A stretch of DNA of 64,000 nucleotides from Pedobacter changchengzhani (GCF_004354365.1 NZ_SJCY01000005.1:166806-230805); one strand, 5' to 3'. Shown: positions 24,774 through 35,113, counted from the stretch's first letter. Numbers and translations: made by a program. The notes: generated from the sequence alone by a model not told the origin.

Positions 24774-25439
24774 TTAAACCTTCAACTTTTCAACTTTCAA
24801 CTTATTTCTTTCAAAATACCTGCAAATATGGCTAATCTCGCAAATGCTACATTTCGGGCTTCTCGCCACGCAAACATATCTACCATGTAGTATTAGCCAG
24901 TGGTGGGCAATATGAATATCTTGTTCTGGCAAGTTTTTTACTAAGTCTTTTTCTACAGCTAACGGTGTTTTTCCATTGGTTAAACCCAAACGGTTTGCTA
25001 CTCTAAATACATGCGTATCAACAGCCATTGCAGGCGCATTATAAATTACCGATGCAATAACATTAGCCGTTTTTCTGCCAACGCCGGGCATTTTTTGTAA
25101 ATCATCAATGTCAGATGGAACGATATCATTAAACTCGTTGACTAAAATATTGGCCATTCCAACTAAATGTTTAGCCTTATTATTGGGGTAGCTAATACTT
25201 TTTATATAATCAAAAACAATGTCTGGCGTAACTTCGGCCAATGCTTTTGCGTTTGGAAACCGCTGAAAAAGTGCGGGCGTAACCATATTTATCCGTTTGT
25301 CGGTGCATTGGGCCGAAAGAATAACGGCCACTAACAATTGGTAAGGATTATTATAATGTAACTCTGTTTCGGCATTTGGCTGTTTAGCCGAAAAATGTTC
25401 TACAAAAAGTTTATACCGTTCTTTTTTAAGCATGGGCAA
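24774..25439 (-). CDS. nth: Endonuclease III (DNA glycosylase/AP lyase)
   Basis: It removes oxidised pyrimidines and cleaves the resulting abasic site. The helix-hairpin-helix is KMPGVGRKTANVIA with catalytic Lys123, and the catalytic Asp141 is in VDTHVFRVANRLG. The iron-sulfur cysteines 190, 197, 200 and 206 have the C-x6-C-x2-C-x5-C spacing. The first 205 residues fit the family; ATG at 25439 or 25433 are both possible starts. The C-terminal tail NKLKVEKLKV is encoded by a low-complexity tract (AAGTTGAAAGTTGAAAAGTT) of the kind seen between genes elsewhere in the window. The coding end thus appears to have run into a repeat. Confidence 0.95.
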   Translation of the reverse strand: MPMLKKERYKLFVEHFSAKQPNAETELHYNNPYQLLVAVILSAQCTDKRINMVTPALFQRFPNAKALAEVTPDIVFDYIKSISYPNNKAKHLVGMANILVNEFNDIVPSDIDDLQKMPGVGRKTANVIASVIYNAPAMAVDTHVFRVANRLGLTNGKTPLAVEKDLVKNLPEQDIHIAHHWLILHGRYVCVARSPKCSICEISHICRYFERNKLKVEKLKV

Positions 25440-25711
25440 ATATAGGTAGGTAATTTAAAGGATTTGTTTAGAAAGCGTTTAAATTTCGGTTTGCTAATTT
25501 GAAAACGAAAGTCAGTAGGTTGTCGGTAAATGTAGCCCCGCTTTCAGTTGTATCTTTTTAAACTGCTGTTTGTGCTTTAATTAAAGTGATGTGTTTCATC
25601 GGTTAGTTGCGAGCTAAAATTTCAGGCAGTAGAAAAAAAGTATACTTACTTCAATCGGGTTTAAAAACAAAATTGGTGCTAAAAACTCCTGTTTGCGGTA
25701 AGTAGTCGATC

Positions 25712-25963
25712 AGCCATCGGACCACTATTGGTAACCAGGCAAATATTGAAAGGATTGCTTTTAAGCGTTTTATTTTTTAACTGCACTAACCTTTGTTACT
25801 AAACGTGATGGCAGCGAACACGGAGTGCAACGGAGTAAAGCGAACAGCAGGACTGAGAATTTTTAAGATTACTGAACGATCGTTTCCTAATTATTGAAAC
25901 AATTTTATTGGATTTTCGAGTTTATAATTGGCAATCGACTAGCAAAATAATCAACCGATGGCT
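25712..25963. repeat. 252-bp element with terminal inverted repeats, copy 1 (MITE-like)
   Basis: The element begins AGCCATCGG (25712-25720) and ends CCGATGGCT (25955-25963), a perfect 9-bp inverted repeat. A second, nearly identical copy of exactly the same length lies 27 bases downstream. No protein is encoded. An internal segment (GATGGCAGCGAACACGGAG and onward) is GC-richer. The terminal inverted repeats and unit length suggest a non-autonomous mobile element or a dispersed structured repeat. GATC precedes both copies, but a target duplication is not evident. The stretch 25440-25711 before it shows nothing else I recognise. Confidence 0.75.
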
Positions 25964-25990
25964 TTTAAGTAATTAATTTTTGCCCAGATC

Positions 25991-26242
25991 AGCCATCGGA
26001 CCACTATTGGTAACCAGGCAAATATTGAAAGGAATGCTTTGAAGCGTTTTATTTTTTAACTGCACTAACCTTTGTTACTAAACGTGATGGCAGCGAACAT
26101 GGAGTGCAACGGAGTAAAGCGAACAGCAGGACTGAGAATTTTTAAGATTACTGAACGATCGTTTCCTATTAATTGAAACGATTTTATTGGCTTTTCGAGT
26201 TTATAATTGGCAATCGATTAGCAAAATAATCAACCGATGGCT
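25991..26242. repeat. 252-bp element with terminal inverted repeats, copy 2
   Basis: Same ends (25991-25999 and 26234-26242) and same length as copy 1, with a few substitutions (for example CACGGAG versus CATGGAG, ATTGCTTTTAAG versus AATGCTTTGAAG). The equal length and few differences point to a recent duplication. Confidence 0.75.
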
Positions 26243-26297
26243 ATTAAGCGATTTAATTAGGTAGAAATGCGAAAAAAGTACCGGACTTGATAAAACA

Positions 26298-26332
26298 AAA
26301 AGAGCCATTTTACTTTGTAAAATGACTCTTTT
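26298..26332 (-). terminator. Terminator of the ECF sigma factor/small gene pair
   Basis: AAAAGAG, one mismatch, then CATTTTAC, a three-base loop and the complements form a 15-bp stem. It lies 14 bases past the stop of the minus-strand gene at 26346-26543. A-T pairs next to T-rich flanks give a rho-independent form. Confidence 0.75.
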
Positions 26333-26345
26333 CTTGTTGCAAAAA

Positions 26346-26543
26346 TTACTTCGATTTGCTGTAAGCTAAAATCCTGTCGATGGTTTCATCTTGTGGACTT
26401 ACAATTAGCGCGTTTAACTTGCTTTTAAGTTGATCGTAAAATAAGTCAAGATCAGCATCCGATTCCATATCTGTAACTAATGGAGACATGTTGTTTTGTA
26501 AATTTGCACTTTGTTTTGATGTAGAGGTTTTTGTCATAAGCAA
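26346..26543 (-). CDS. Small acidic hypothetical protein downstream of the sigma factor
   Basis: The product is 65 residues, or 63 if translation begins at the second ATG (MTKTSTSK). It has no membrane segment. The second half (DLDLFYDQLKSKLNALI) is probably helical. I do not recognise a family. It follows the ECF sigma factor gene by about 80 bases on the same strand and is followed by a good terminator, so the two form a short operon. An antagonist or target of the sigma factor is possible by position only. Confidence 0.6.
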   Translation of the reverse strand: MLMTKTSTSKQSANLQNNMSPLVTDMESDADLDLFYDQLKSKLNALIVSPQDETIDRILAYSKSK

Positions 26544-26625
26544 CTAAATGTGATAAGTTTTATAAACTTAACGGAAGTTGTTTAATTTTATTTTACGCAC
26601 CTAAAAACAGTACGTAACATTTTTA

Positions 26626-27210
26626 TTACCCTCTATATGTCATCTCTTTGGTTTTTAGCATTTTGCGCAAATTACTTAGCGCATAACGCATTCTACCTAA
26701 GGCTGTATTAATGCTAACTTCGGTTAATTCTGCAATTTCTTTAAAGCTTAAATCGCCGTAATGGCGCATTAACAATACTTCTTTTTGGTCATCGGGCAAT
26801 AATTGGATCATTGCTTTTAATTCTTTATGAGATTGTTCTCGAAGCATTTTATCTTCGGTACTTTCATCGTGAAATTGGAGCATGTCAAACACATCTGTAC
26901 CATCGGTGCTGGTAATTACAGGTGTTCGCTTTTCTTTCCGAAAGTAATCGATAACTAAATTATGGGCAATACGCATTACCCAAGGCAAAAATTTGCCTTC
27001 TTCGTTATATCTTCCCGATCGGAGGGTGTTAATTACTTTTATAAAAGCATCCTGAAAAATATCTTCTGCTAAATATTGGTCTTTAACCAATAAATAAATA
27101 GAAGTATAAATTTTGCTTTTATATCGCCTTATCAGCTCCTGCAATCCATTCTCGTTCCCGGTAATGTATAACTTTACCAGGTCCTGATCATTATATGATT
27201 GTAAATTCAT
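26626..27210 (-). CDS. RNA polymerase ECF-type sigma factor
   Basis: A 194-residue sigma-70 family factor. Region 2 (about 10-95) contains YKSKIYTSIYLLVKDQYLAE with DIFQDAFIKV, then FLPWVMRIAHNLVIDYFRKE. Region 4 (about 130-185) contains LPDDQKEVLLMRHYGDLSFK followed by EIAELTEVSINTALGRMRYA, a clear helix-turn-helix. No region 1.1 or 3 is present. No transmembrane anti-sigma factor is encoded next to it; only the 63-65 residue protein follows. Bacteroidota carry many ECF factors, and its regulon cannot be read here. Confidence 0.93.
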   Translation of the reverse strand: MNLQSYNDQDLVKLYITGNENGLQELIRRYKSKIYTSIYLLVKDQYLAEDIFQDAFIKVINTLRSGRYNEEGKFLPWVMRIAHNLVIDYFRKEKRTPVITSTDGTDVFDMLQFHDESTEDKMLREQSHKELKAMIQLLPDDQKEVLLMRHYGDLSFKEIAELTEVSINTALGRMRYALSNLRKMLKTKEMTYRG

Positions 27211-27403
27211 AGGTGTACCTACACTAAAATCCCGTACTATTTGCTAAAAATTAATTTGTAGATGTTTAATTTCTATAGCGCTTCTCCTATGTTAATGAAT
27301 TGTTTTTTGTTTGGTATGCGTAGTCGTTATTCAAAGAAAGTTATTTTTTTATCAAAAAGCAAAAAATTTAGGGTTAAAAAATGAATTAATCGCTCTAGTA
27401 CCC

Positions 27404-27411
27404 TATTTTTG
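27404..27411 (+). promoter_or_regulatory. Bacteroidota-type -7 box for uvrA
   Basis: TATTTTTG matches TAnnTTTG 59 bases before the uvrA ATG at 27471. No SOS-type operator is recognised around it. Confidence 0.45.
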
Positions 27412-27470
27412 TATGTCTTTAAAAACCCAATACTATTTTACGGGGTTATATTTTAACTACCTTATTATCC

Positions 27471-30284
27471 ATGAGCAAAAAAGAAGCCGAAAAAGATCCC
27501 CATAAAAATATAATTATAAAAGGTGCACGTGTGCACAACCTTAAAAACATAGATGTTGCCATCCCAAAAAACAAATTAGTTGTAATAACTGGTATGTCGG
27601 GTTCAGGAAAATCGTCGCTTGCTTTTGATACTTTGTATGCTGAAGGGCAACGCCGTTATGTAGAAAGTTTATCATCTTACGCCCGCCAATTTATGGGCAG
27701 AATGAACAAGCCCGATGTAGATTATATTAAAGGTATTGCACCTGCAATTGCGATAGAGCAAAAGGTAATTACCTCAAACCCGCGCTCTACGGTAGGTACA
27801 TCGACAGAAATTTACGATTATTTGAAGTTACTTTTCTCTAGAATTGGCAAGACAATTTCGCCAATTTCTGGCAAAATTGTTAAAAGAGATACCGTAAGTA
27901 CGGTTGTAGATTATGTTGGCGCTTTGCCCCAAGATACTACGGTAACCATTTTTTGTCCGCTCTACCCGCACAACAATAGAACGATTAAGGAAGAGCTTGC
28001 CATTTTATTGCAGAAAGGTTTTTTAAGGGTTTTAATAGCTGGCGAAATATTAAAAATTGAAGCTGTTTTAGATGATCCTGATTTTAAGGATGCAGAATTA
28101 ACTGACGACAAAACAGTACAGATTTTGGTCGATAGGATTGTGAACAATATCGAAGAAGAAACTTTGAGCCGCTTAGCAGATTCAGTTCAAACTGCTTTTT
28201 TTGAAGGTAAAGGCGATTGCTATGTAGATGCCGAACATAAAACCAAGCATTTTAGCGATCGGTTTGAGCTTGATGGGATAAAATTTGAAGAACCAACGCC
28301 GAATTTCTTCTCGTTTAATAATCCTTATGGGGCTTGTAAGCGGTGCGAGGGTTACGGAAACGTAATTGGTATTGATGAAGATTTGGTAATACCCGATAAA
28401 AGCAAAAGTGTTTACGATAATGCAATTGCGCCGTGGCGTGGAGAAAAAATGGGTGTTTGGTTGCAGAATTTTATTAAGGTTTCTTCAAAATTCGATTTTC
28501 CTATTCACCGTTCATTTAGTCAGTTAACCGAAAAAGAGCAGAAATTATTGTGGACAGGCAATAAATATTTCGAAGGTTTGGATGCTTTTTTTAAAGAGCT
28601 TGAGACGCAAACTTATAAAATTCAATACCGCGTAATGTTATCGCGCTACCGCGGAAAAACGGTGTGTCCGGATTGTAAAGGTTCACGTTTACGCAAAGAT
28701 GCTTCTTATGTTAAAATAGCCGAAAAATCGATTATTGATGTAGTTTTAATGCCTTTATCTAAAGCTTTAGTGTTTTTTAATGAGTTAAAACTTAATGTTA
28801 ACGATACCAAAATTGCAAAACGTTTATTGGCCGAAATAGATAACCGTTTTCTATATTTAAACAATGTTGGTTTGGGTTATTTAACGTTAAATCGTTTGTC
28901 TAATACTTTATCGGGAGGAGAATCGCAACGGATAAATTTAGCAACTTCATTAGGCAGTAGCTTGGTAGGTTCTATTTATGTGTTAGATGAACCGAGTATT
29001 GGTCTGCATCCACGCGATACCAATAAACTCATCGAAGTATTAATCGCATTGCGAAATGTTGGCAATACCGTAATTGTAGTAGAGCACGAAGAAGAAATGA
29101 TGCGTGCGGCCGATTATATTATTGATATTGGTCCGGAGGCAGGTACCCACGGTGGAAACTTAGTTTTTAGTGGCAATTACGAAGAAATTCTTAAAGATAA
29201 AAAGAGTTTAACGGGCCGGTATTTATCGGGAGCAGAAAAAATTGCGATTCCGACAAAACGCCGTAAATGGAACGATCATATTTTAATTAAAGGTGCAAGA
29301 GAAAATAATTTAAAAAACATTGATGTAAAGTTTCCACTTGGTGTTTTTACTTGTGTAAGTGGTGTTTCGGGTTCAGGGAAAACGAGTTTGGTTAAGAAAA
29401 TTCTTTATCCTGCTTTGCAGAAAGTAATTGGAAATTATGCTGGCGAACAAACTGGTGCTTACGATGGCATTTTTGGTAATTATGATTTGGTAAGTGCGGT
29501 AGAAATGGTCGATCAAAACCCAATTGGGCGATCTAGTCGTTCTAATCCGGTTACGTATGTAAAAGCTTGGGATGATGTTCGGGCTTTGTTTTCAGGTTTA
29601 GCATCGGCAAAAGCAGCGGGATTAAAACCGGCAGCCTTTTCTTTTAACGTAGAAGGTGGCCGTTGCGATGTATGCCAAGGTGAAGGCGAAGTGAAAATAG
29701 AAATGCAGTTTATGGCCGATATTTATTTGCCATGCGAAGCTTGTGGAGGCAAAAGATTTAAGCAACAAGTTTTAGACATTTCGTATCACGATAAAAATGT
29801 ATCTGAAATTTTGGATATGACCATTGAAGAAGCGGTTACGTTTTTTAAAGATGAGCAAAAGATCTTAAATAAGCTAAATCCATTGGTTGATGTTGGTTTG
29901 GGTTATGTGCATTTAGGGCAGTCATCAAACACTTTATCGGGTGGCGAAGCACAGCGGATTAAATTAGCTTCATTCTTAATTAAAGGCAATAATGCCAATA
30001 AAACGTTGTTTATTTTTGATGAACCCACAACAGGTTTGCATTTTCACGATATTAAAAAGTTGCTTAAAGCATTAAATACCTTAATTGAACAAGGCAATAC
30101 TATTTTGGTTATCGAGCACAATATGGATATGATTAAATCTGCCGATTGGGTAATCGATATTGGTCCTGAAGGTGGTGATTACGGTGGTAATTTAGTTTTT
30201 GAAGGATTGCCCGAAGATTTAGCAAAGCAAAAAGATTCGTACACTGGAAAGTATTTAGCTACACATTTGAATTTAAATTTATAA
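27471..30284 (+). CDS. uvrA: Excinuclease ABC subunit A
   Basis: The damage-recognition ATPase of nucleotide excision repair. It has two ABC modules: the first Walker [14 protein letters not shown] near residue 40 and the second [13 protein letters not shown] near residue 630. The signature motifs are LSGGESQRI and LSGGEAQRI, with [11 protein letters not shown] and [11 protein letters not shown] as Walker B regions. Zinc sites are CKRCEGYG with CPDCKGSRL in the first half, and [10 protein letters not shown] with CEACGG in the second. At 937 residues it is full length. Start ATG is at 27471. A LysE-family exporter starts eight bases after its stop, so the two are probably co-transcribed. Confidence 0.98.
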   Translation: MSKKEAEKDPHKNIIIKGARVHNLKNIDVAIPKNKLVVITGMSGSGKSSLAFDTLYAEGQRRYVESLSSYARQFMGRMNKPDVDYIKGIAPAIAIEQKVITSNPRSTVGTSTEIYDYLKLLFSRIGKTISPISGKIVKRDTVSTVVDYVGALPQDTTVTIFCPLYPHNNRTIKEELAILLQKGFLRVLIAGEILKIEAVLDDPDFKDAELTDDKTVQILVDRIVNNIEEETLSRLADSVQTAFFEGKGDCYVDAEHKTKHFSDRFELDGIKFEEPTPNFFSFNNPYGACKRCEGYGNVIGIDEDLVIPDKSKSVYDNAIAPWRGEKMGVWLQNFIKVSSKFDFPIHRSFSQLTEKEQKLLWTGNKYFEGLDAFFKELETQTYKIQYRVMLSRYRGKTVCPDCKGSRLRKDASYVKIAEKSIIDVVLMPLSKALVFFNELKLNVNDTKIAKRLLAEIDNRFLYLNNVGLGYLTLNRLSNTLSGGESQRINLATSLGSSLVGSIYVLDEPSIGLHPRDTNKLIEVLIALRNVGNTVIVVEHEEEMMRAADYIIDIGPEAGTHGGNLVFSGNYEEILKDKKSLTGRYLSGAEKIAIPTKRRKWNDHILIKGARENNLKNIDVKFPLGVFTCVSGVSGSGKTSLVKKILYPALQKVIGNYAGEQTGAYDGIFGNYDLVSAVEMVDQNPIGRSSRSNPVTYVKAWDDVRALFSGLASAKAAGLKPAAFSFNVEGGRCDVCQGEGEVKIEMQFMADIYLPCEACGGKRFKQQVLDISYHDKNVSEILDMTIEEAVTFFKDEQKILNKLNPLVDVGLGYVHLGQSSNTLSGGEAQRIKLASFLIKGNNANKTLFIFDEPTTGLHFHDIKKLLKALNTLIEQGNTILVIEHNMDMIKSADWVIDIGPEGGDYGGNLVFEGLPEDLAKQKDSYTGKYLATHLNLNL

Positions 30285-30292
30285 TTTCGGAA

Positions 30293-30952
30293 ATGCTTTT
30301 CACAACGTTCTTCTTGGGCATTCTTCTAAACGCTATGGGCTATATTCCGCCCGGCAATATCAACTTAACCGTCGCTCAACTCGCCATTAACAAAGGCATG
30401 AGGCAGGTTTGGTATTTTATACTTTCATTTTCGATTGTTGAAGTGTTTTTTACTTTTGGGATGATGCGTTTTGCCCGTTGGGCGATGAGCGATATTAATC
30501 CGAATGCGGCGGTAAGCGAAGTTAGATTAGGGACATTAGTAGATTGTTTTATGATACTGATGTTCATCACCATGGGTACAATTACGTGGATTAATCGTAA
30601 AAAAGTACCAAAAACGAGTAAAAGTAAAGACGATAAAAGAAGCGGAAGCGTGTTATATGGCTTAATATTAGGCGTTCTAAATCCGGTTCAAATTCCGTTT
30701 TGGTTGTTTTTTGGCAATTATGTAATCTTGCACGAATGGATTAAAACTGATTATCTCTCGCTAATTATTTTCGCTGTTGGTTCTGGCTTTGGTTCTGCTT
30801 TGGCGTTGTATGTTTATGCACACTTTGCCACTTTCATTCAAGAAAAATTTGCACTGAGCAGTTTAATTATCAATAAATCTATCGCTATATTTCTTTGGGT
30901 TCTGGCAGTTTATTTAATTGTTAAACAGGGGATGATTATATTGCATTTGTAG
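30293..30952 (+). CDS. LysE/RhtB family exporter
   Basis: A 219-residue inner-membrane protein with about six hydrophobic segments. The N-terminus (GYIPPGNINLTVAQLAINKG) matches the LysE-family signature in which a Pro-Gly-Asn or Pro-Gly-Pro turn follows the first helix. Members export amino acids or related small solutes by proton exchange, but the substrate cannot be told. The basic loop RKKVPKTSKSKDDKRSGS lies in the cytoplasmic middle loop, as expected. It is tightly coupled to uvrA by an eight-base gap. Confidence 0.82.
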   Translation: MLFTTFFLGILLNAMGYIPPGNINLTVAQLAINKGMRQVWYFILSFSIVEVFFTFGMMRFARWAMSDINPNAAVSEVRLGTLVDCFMILMFITMGTITWINRKKVPKTSKSKDDKRSGSVLYGLILGVLNPVQIPFWLFFGNYVILHEWIKTDYLSLIIFAVGSGFGSALALYVYAHFATFIQEKFALSSLIINKSIAIFLWVLAVYLIVKQGMIILHL

Positions 30953-31488
30953 ATTTTCAATTTTAATTGGTTGTTTTTGTAAAGCAAGGTCAGGTAGTTC
31001 TTCTGATAAATCAGCCCTGCTATCCATTACAAGCCAAGCAGAAAAAGCTTGGGCTTTACATTTCTATCAGGTTTATTATACTTGGTTTTGTACTAAAAAG
31101 CCAGGTAAGGAAACCACCCCCGCCATCGCACAACCCATTCCACCCCCTCCTTGAAAAAAGGAGGGGAGTTTAAGTTCCACAACTATCCCGTGTTTGACTA
31201 ATAGGAAGCCGAGAAGTCTTTTTTTTGATGTATTTTGTCATCCAGAGCACAGCGAAGGATCTATTTGGCATAGCCAATTTGGAAATGGACTCCTCTCCAA
31301 TGAAATTGTTCTTTGGGACAAAGGCGAAATGAGAGAAAAGCAATCTATTTCCAGCATCGTAAAGTTGATGGGAAAGTTGAAATTCTAGCTCATTTCAGTT
31401 AAATACTAATTTGTATTACGTATTCGCTATTTTTCCATTTTGCAAACCATTTACAAACCGCAAGTTTGAGGACATCTTAAACTAAAAA
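30953..31488. other. Intergenic stretch with a palindromic repeat; no gene seen
   Basis: The only structure seen is a strong hairpin, CCCCTCCTT (31144-31152) with AAGGAGGGG (31158-31166), of a type I recall between genes in Bacteroidota. A TCATCCAGAGCACAGCGAAG stretch near 31240-31260 has the look of another dispersed repeat. Open frames here have no start context or protein-like composition. The histidine kinase gene follows. Confidence 0.6.
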
Positions 31489-33162
31489 ATGATGAGAAAT
31501 TACCTAACAATATTTTTATTGTGTATAACAACGGTTTGCTTTGGGCAAAATAAAGGTATTGACGAAATAACTTTACAACCCTTTAAAAATTCCCCAGATG
31601 GCTGTATAGGAGTGCTAACCTTTGGGGATGTCAAAAGACCAGAATCCCTCTGTCTTAATGCTGATTCGGGCACAAAAAAAATGTCTAATGTAATAATCCA
31701 TCCATCCAAAGAAAGAACTTTTTTATTATATTTAGAAGGCGCCACTACAATAAAGCTCTATTCTTACATTCCAACAGATAGTTTGAAATATTATAGATAC
31801 TCAATTTTTGATGGGGATGTAGTCGTAGCAGGAAAAAGAGACTTAATTCCTGTCGCATTAAAAGAAGATATTAGAACGGATTTTGGCACTTATTCCATTG
31901 CAAACCAAAATTTTGCCATCGTTATTTATAAGGTTGGTGATGAAGAAAACGCTAAAAGGCTTACTGTTTTGAACAAAAAGCTAAAGCCGGTGGAGATAGT
32001 ATCGACTGAACTATCAGAGGCATTAATAGTGTATAAAAAGCCTAAGGTTATCAAATTTGAAATAAATAAAAAAGGTGACACAACTGTATTAGAAACGCAA
32101 ATTAGCAATAGGACATCTAGTAATATTAATATTCATGGTGGAAAACTTCCTTTTAATAAGGATATTGATTATGCAGAAATAACGATTAAGCCAATAGACA
32201 ACGATTTTTTATACAAAATTCTTATAAAAAGGCAACTAGGGGATGAAATTTTTATCGATATGATAGACAACGTAGGTTGGATTTATAATGAGATGGGAAA
32301 TCTTAGTAAACGCTTAGATAAAGAGTATTTTGAAAAACCAGGTAAATACACAATGTTCATTTACCCGAAAATTGGAAATACAGATTTCGGCATGACAGGA
32401 AATGCTAAATGTATTGAATTTGAGATCGGTGCTCCAGATTACTTCACCGCCAAACAATTAGCTATTTACCTCTTAATCGTTGGTAGTGGTTTAGGTATTA
32501 TTGCTGGCTTAGTAATTTATTACATCAAACGAAAAGGCAAACGCAAACTGCTTGCCGAACAACAACAAAAAGACATTGCCAAAACACAATTGGCAAGTAT
32601 TCGTTCTCAACTTAATCCGCATTTCATGTTCAACGCTTTAGCGGGTATTCAAAGCTTAATGAATGACCAGAAGACTAAAGAAGCGAATCAATATTTAAAT
32701 AAGTTTTCGAGGTTAACTCGTAATGTTTTAGATAATAAAGAGCTCATCAGCCTTGCTGAAGAAAAAACTTTATTAGACGATTACCTGCAAATGGAGCAAT
32801 TGAGGTTTGGATTTAGATATGAAATCAACGTCGAACCCAATGTTGATTTGAATATCGAAATACCTGCAATGTTGCTTCAACCCTTTGTAGAAAATGCAGT
32901 AAAGCATGGCATAGCAGAAAAGGGAAAGCAGGGAGAAGTTTGTATTCGCTTTATTAAGCAAGAGAAAAATTTAATTTTGGAGTTGAAAGATAATGGGAAA
33001 GGTTTTGATACGTCAAAAACCTACGAGGGCTATGGTTTGCAACTGAGTAAAAATAGAATTCTGCTATTAAACGGTATTTACAAAGAAGATACCATACTTT
33101 TAACTATGAATTCGGAAAGTGACGGCATTAACATTACAATAACTTTAACCAATTGGCTATGA
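31489..33162 (+). CDS. LytS-family sensor histidine kinase
   Basis: A 557-residue membrane sensor. Residues 1-20 form a signal peptide (ending CFGQ), followed by a periplasmic region of about 300 residues without a known domain. A single membrane helix lies at about 323-345 (LAIYLLIVGSGLGIIAGLVI). The kinase core is the His_kinase type: QLASIRSQLNPHFMFNALAG with the phosphorylated His378. The ATP-binding part contains FVENAVKHG and LELKDNGKGFD. Its TGA overlaps the ATG of the response regulator gene (ATGA at 33159-33162), showing translational coupling. It should phosphorylate that LytTR regulator; the signal is unknown. Confidence 0.93.
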   Translation: MMRNYLTIFLLCITTVCFGQNKGIDEITLQPFKNSPDGCIGVLTFGDVKRPESLCLNADSGTKKMSNVIIHPSKERTFLLYLEGATTIKLYSYIPTDSLKYYRYSIFDGDVVVAGKRDLIPVALKEDIRTDFGTYSIANQNFAIVIYKVGDEENAKRLTVLNKKLKPVEIVSTELSEALIVYKKPKVIKFEINKKGDTTVLETQISNRTSSNINIHGGKLPFNKDIDYAEITIKPIDNDFLYKILIKRQLGDEIFIDMIDNVGWIYNEMGNLSKRLDKEYFEKPGKYTMFIYPKIGNTDFGMTGNAKCIEFEIGAPDYFTAKQLAIYLLIVGSGLGIIAGLVIYYIKRKGKRKLLAEQQQKDIAKTQLASIRSQLNPHFMFNALAGIQSLMNDQKTKEANQYLNKFSRLTRNVLDNKELISLAEEKTLLDDYLQMEQLRFGFRYEINVEPNVDLNIEIPAMLLQPFVENAVKHGIAEKGKQGEVCIRFIKQEKNLILELKDNGKGFDTSKTYEGYGLQLSKNRILLLNGIYKEDTILLTMNSESDGINITITLTNWL

Positions 33163-33902
33163 GAGCAGTATTAGTTGATGATGAATTGCCGAATTTGAGG
33201 AATTTAGAAATTTTGCTCAATCAATATTGCCCAACCATAAAAGTGGTTGGTGCTTCTGCCGGAATTGAGGAAGCGGTTGGGATAATTGAATTGCAACAGC
33301 CAGATTTGTTGTTTCTTGATATCCAAATGGGTAGTAAAACAGGATTTGATTTATTGAATTTGTTACCGAATAAATCTTTCGAAGTAATTTTTGTGACGGC
33401 TTATGATCATTACGGTATTCAGGCGGTAAAATTTGCTGCATTAGATTACTTGTTAAAACCCGTAAATACCGATGAGTTGATTGTTGCCGTTGCAAAAGCT
33501 GAACAACGAATTAAATCTAAATTGCAAAATGAACAACTTAGTTTTCTTTTACAGAATTTAAAACAACCTGAGTCAATTGTACAAAAGATAGCATTGCCAC
33601 AGCAGAATGAAATAAGATATATAGCCATTAACGATATTGCGCGCTGTGAAGCATCAAATAGTTATACCTTTTTCTTTCTTGCCAATGGCGATAAACTCTT
33701 GGTATCGAAACCTTTAAAAGAATATGCTGATTTATTGAAACCAAAAGGTTTTTTGCGAACACATCAAACACATTTGGTTAATCCACTATTTGTTAAAAGT
33801 TGGTTAAAAGAAGATGGAGGTACATTGCTGATGAAAAATGGAGATAAAATTTTGGTTTCAAAACCGAATAGGGAAACCGTAAAGGTTGCGTTAGGGAAAT
33901 AG
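33159..33902 (+). CDS. LytTR-family response regulator
   Basis: The 247-residue partner of the kinase just upstream. The receiver domain (about 1-120) begins MRAVLVDDELPNLRNLEILL and has the phosphoacceptor Asp54 in LLFLDIQMGSKTGFD and the conserved Lys in YLLKPVNTDEL. The C-terminal LytTR DNA-binding domain (about 145-247) has RYIAINDIARCEASNSYTFF and FLRTHQTHLVNP. I choose ATG 33159 over the in-frame TTG at 33153, because it overlaps the kinase stop as ATGA and gives the normal receiver N-terminus. LytTR domains bind paired short repeats in promoters. The targets are not visible in this window. Confidence 0.95.
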   Translation: MRAVLVDDELPNLRNLEILLNQYCPTIKVVGASAGIEEAVGIIELQQPDLLFLDIQMGSKTGFDLLNLLPNKSFEVIFVTAYDHYGIQAVKFAALDYLLKPVNTDELIVAVAKAEQRIKSKLQNEQLSFLLQNLKQPESIVQKIALPQQNEIRYIAINDIARCEASNSYTFFFLANGDKLLVSKPLKEYADLLKPKGFLRTHQTHLVNPLFVKSWLKEDGGTLLMKNGDKILVSKPNRETVKVALGK

Positions 33903-33982
33903 ACTCAACCATTGAGTTAGATTCCTCCAAAGTCGGGATGACAAATTTTGGAAAAGATCATGTTGCGCCAAACCATTTTATT

Positions 33983-35017
33983 TTACTTCAAAAAACCAAC
34001 ATTCCATATTTTTTCTGCTTTACGGCCGATGAGCCAAAAAGAGGCAGCCAACACGGCAAAGAACAAAGCTTTATGCCAACTGTCCCAAAAGTATTCGAAA
34101 TAGCGGGTGTAGAGATTAATGAAAAGAAAGGTAATACCAAATTCACGGGCAATATCATCACGATATTTTAAACCATAAAGTGTACTCGCTACACAAACTC
34201 CTGCAGAAAGTAGCGCCCAATAAAATAAGCTGAGTTGCCTTACATTATACCACGCTTCCAAACTGGCGAAATTGCCAAATACCGATAAAGCCCAAAGGGA
34301 GATAAAGAGATAAATCATTCCGGCAATATAAGTTGCCTGAAAAAATATTTTAGTCTTGTCAAATCGGTTCATAATAAATGATGACGCAGTAAGCACAGCT
34401 CCGAAAACAACAAAACGTAATGGATAGTTCATCCCCAAGAAATAATAATTCCATCTGCTTAAGTAGCCAGTTTCAGTGCCAAACCATGCACCCAATGAAA
34501 TTAAAGCAAACACCCATATTAATCTGGAGTTAAAAATATAACCTAATACGCCATAAATAAATACGGATATAAGTATCAAAATGGAGAAGTTGCCAGAACC
34601 ATTATCCATTACTTTACCGAAATAAGCTACAGCGTTTGCGGTGAGTAAAATGGCAGAAAATATAATCGCCTCATTACTAAATTTTAAATGCGCTTGCTTT
34701 TTCTTCCGTCGGAAACCGAGAATATAAAGCCACGCTGCAATACCTGCAGAGCCAATTGCGATAACAATATTTGGCGTATTGTAAACTCTTTTTAAATAGT
34801 TGAGTATAGAATTATCGATTAACAGAGAGCCCAATGCAATAAAGCCACAGGCAAGCGCTACCCAAAAAGCATACTGCGCCAAGCGCAACCAATCGAAGTT
34901 TTTAGTTTCGTAACTTTTACGGAGCTTGTTGCCTGTTTCAGCGGTAATTAAGCTATCGGTTTCCCATTGCTCAATCATATCATCTAAGAACTCGCTCTTT
35001 TCTCTATCTACTTTCAT
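33983..35017 (-). CDS. DUF2157-like polytopic membrane protein
   Basis: The 344-residue product has a soluble N-terminus of about 50 residues (LDDMIEQWETDSLITAETGN) followed by eight or more hydrophobic segments. That layout matches DUF2157, in which a short helical module precedes a membrane domain. The function of the family is unknown. It is convergent with the LytTR regulator gene, 80 bases away. The ribF gene lies upstream on the same strand, 96 bases before its start, so they may share a transcript. Confidence 0.72.
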   Translation of the reverse strand: MKVDREKSEFLDDMIEQWETDSLITAETGNKLRKSYETKNFDWLRLAQYAFWVALACGFIALGSLLIDNSILNYLKRVYNTPNIVIAIGSAGIAAWLYILGFRRKKKQAHLKFSNEAIIFSAILLTANAVAYFGKVMDNGSGNFSILILISVFIYGVLGYIFNSRLIWVFALISLGAWFGTETGYLSRWNYYFLGMNYPLRFVVFGAVLTASSFIMNRFDKTKIFFQATYIAGMIYLFISLWALSVFGNFASLEAWYNVRQLSLFYWALLSAGVCVASTLYGLKYRDDIAREFGITFLFINLYTRYFEYFWDSWHKALFFAVLAASFWLIGRKAEKIWNVGFLK

Positions 35018-35113
35018 CCGTTTTGTTATATTACGAAGATATGTTTTTTAGTCGGAGCATCTGAAAAATCAAAAGGCCGAAAGTTGGAAGGTGTAGCAAT
35101 AAACTCTTAAAAA

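Noticed and set aside
30967..31388. Two short plus-strand frames after the LysE-family gene
   Set aside because: They run through palindromic repeat sequence and have a random composition; no start context or homologous motif is evident.
33938..34171. Plus-strand frame after the LytTR regulator
   Set aside because: It overlaps the 3' half of the well-supported minus-strand membrane-protein gene and has no features of its own.
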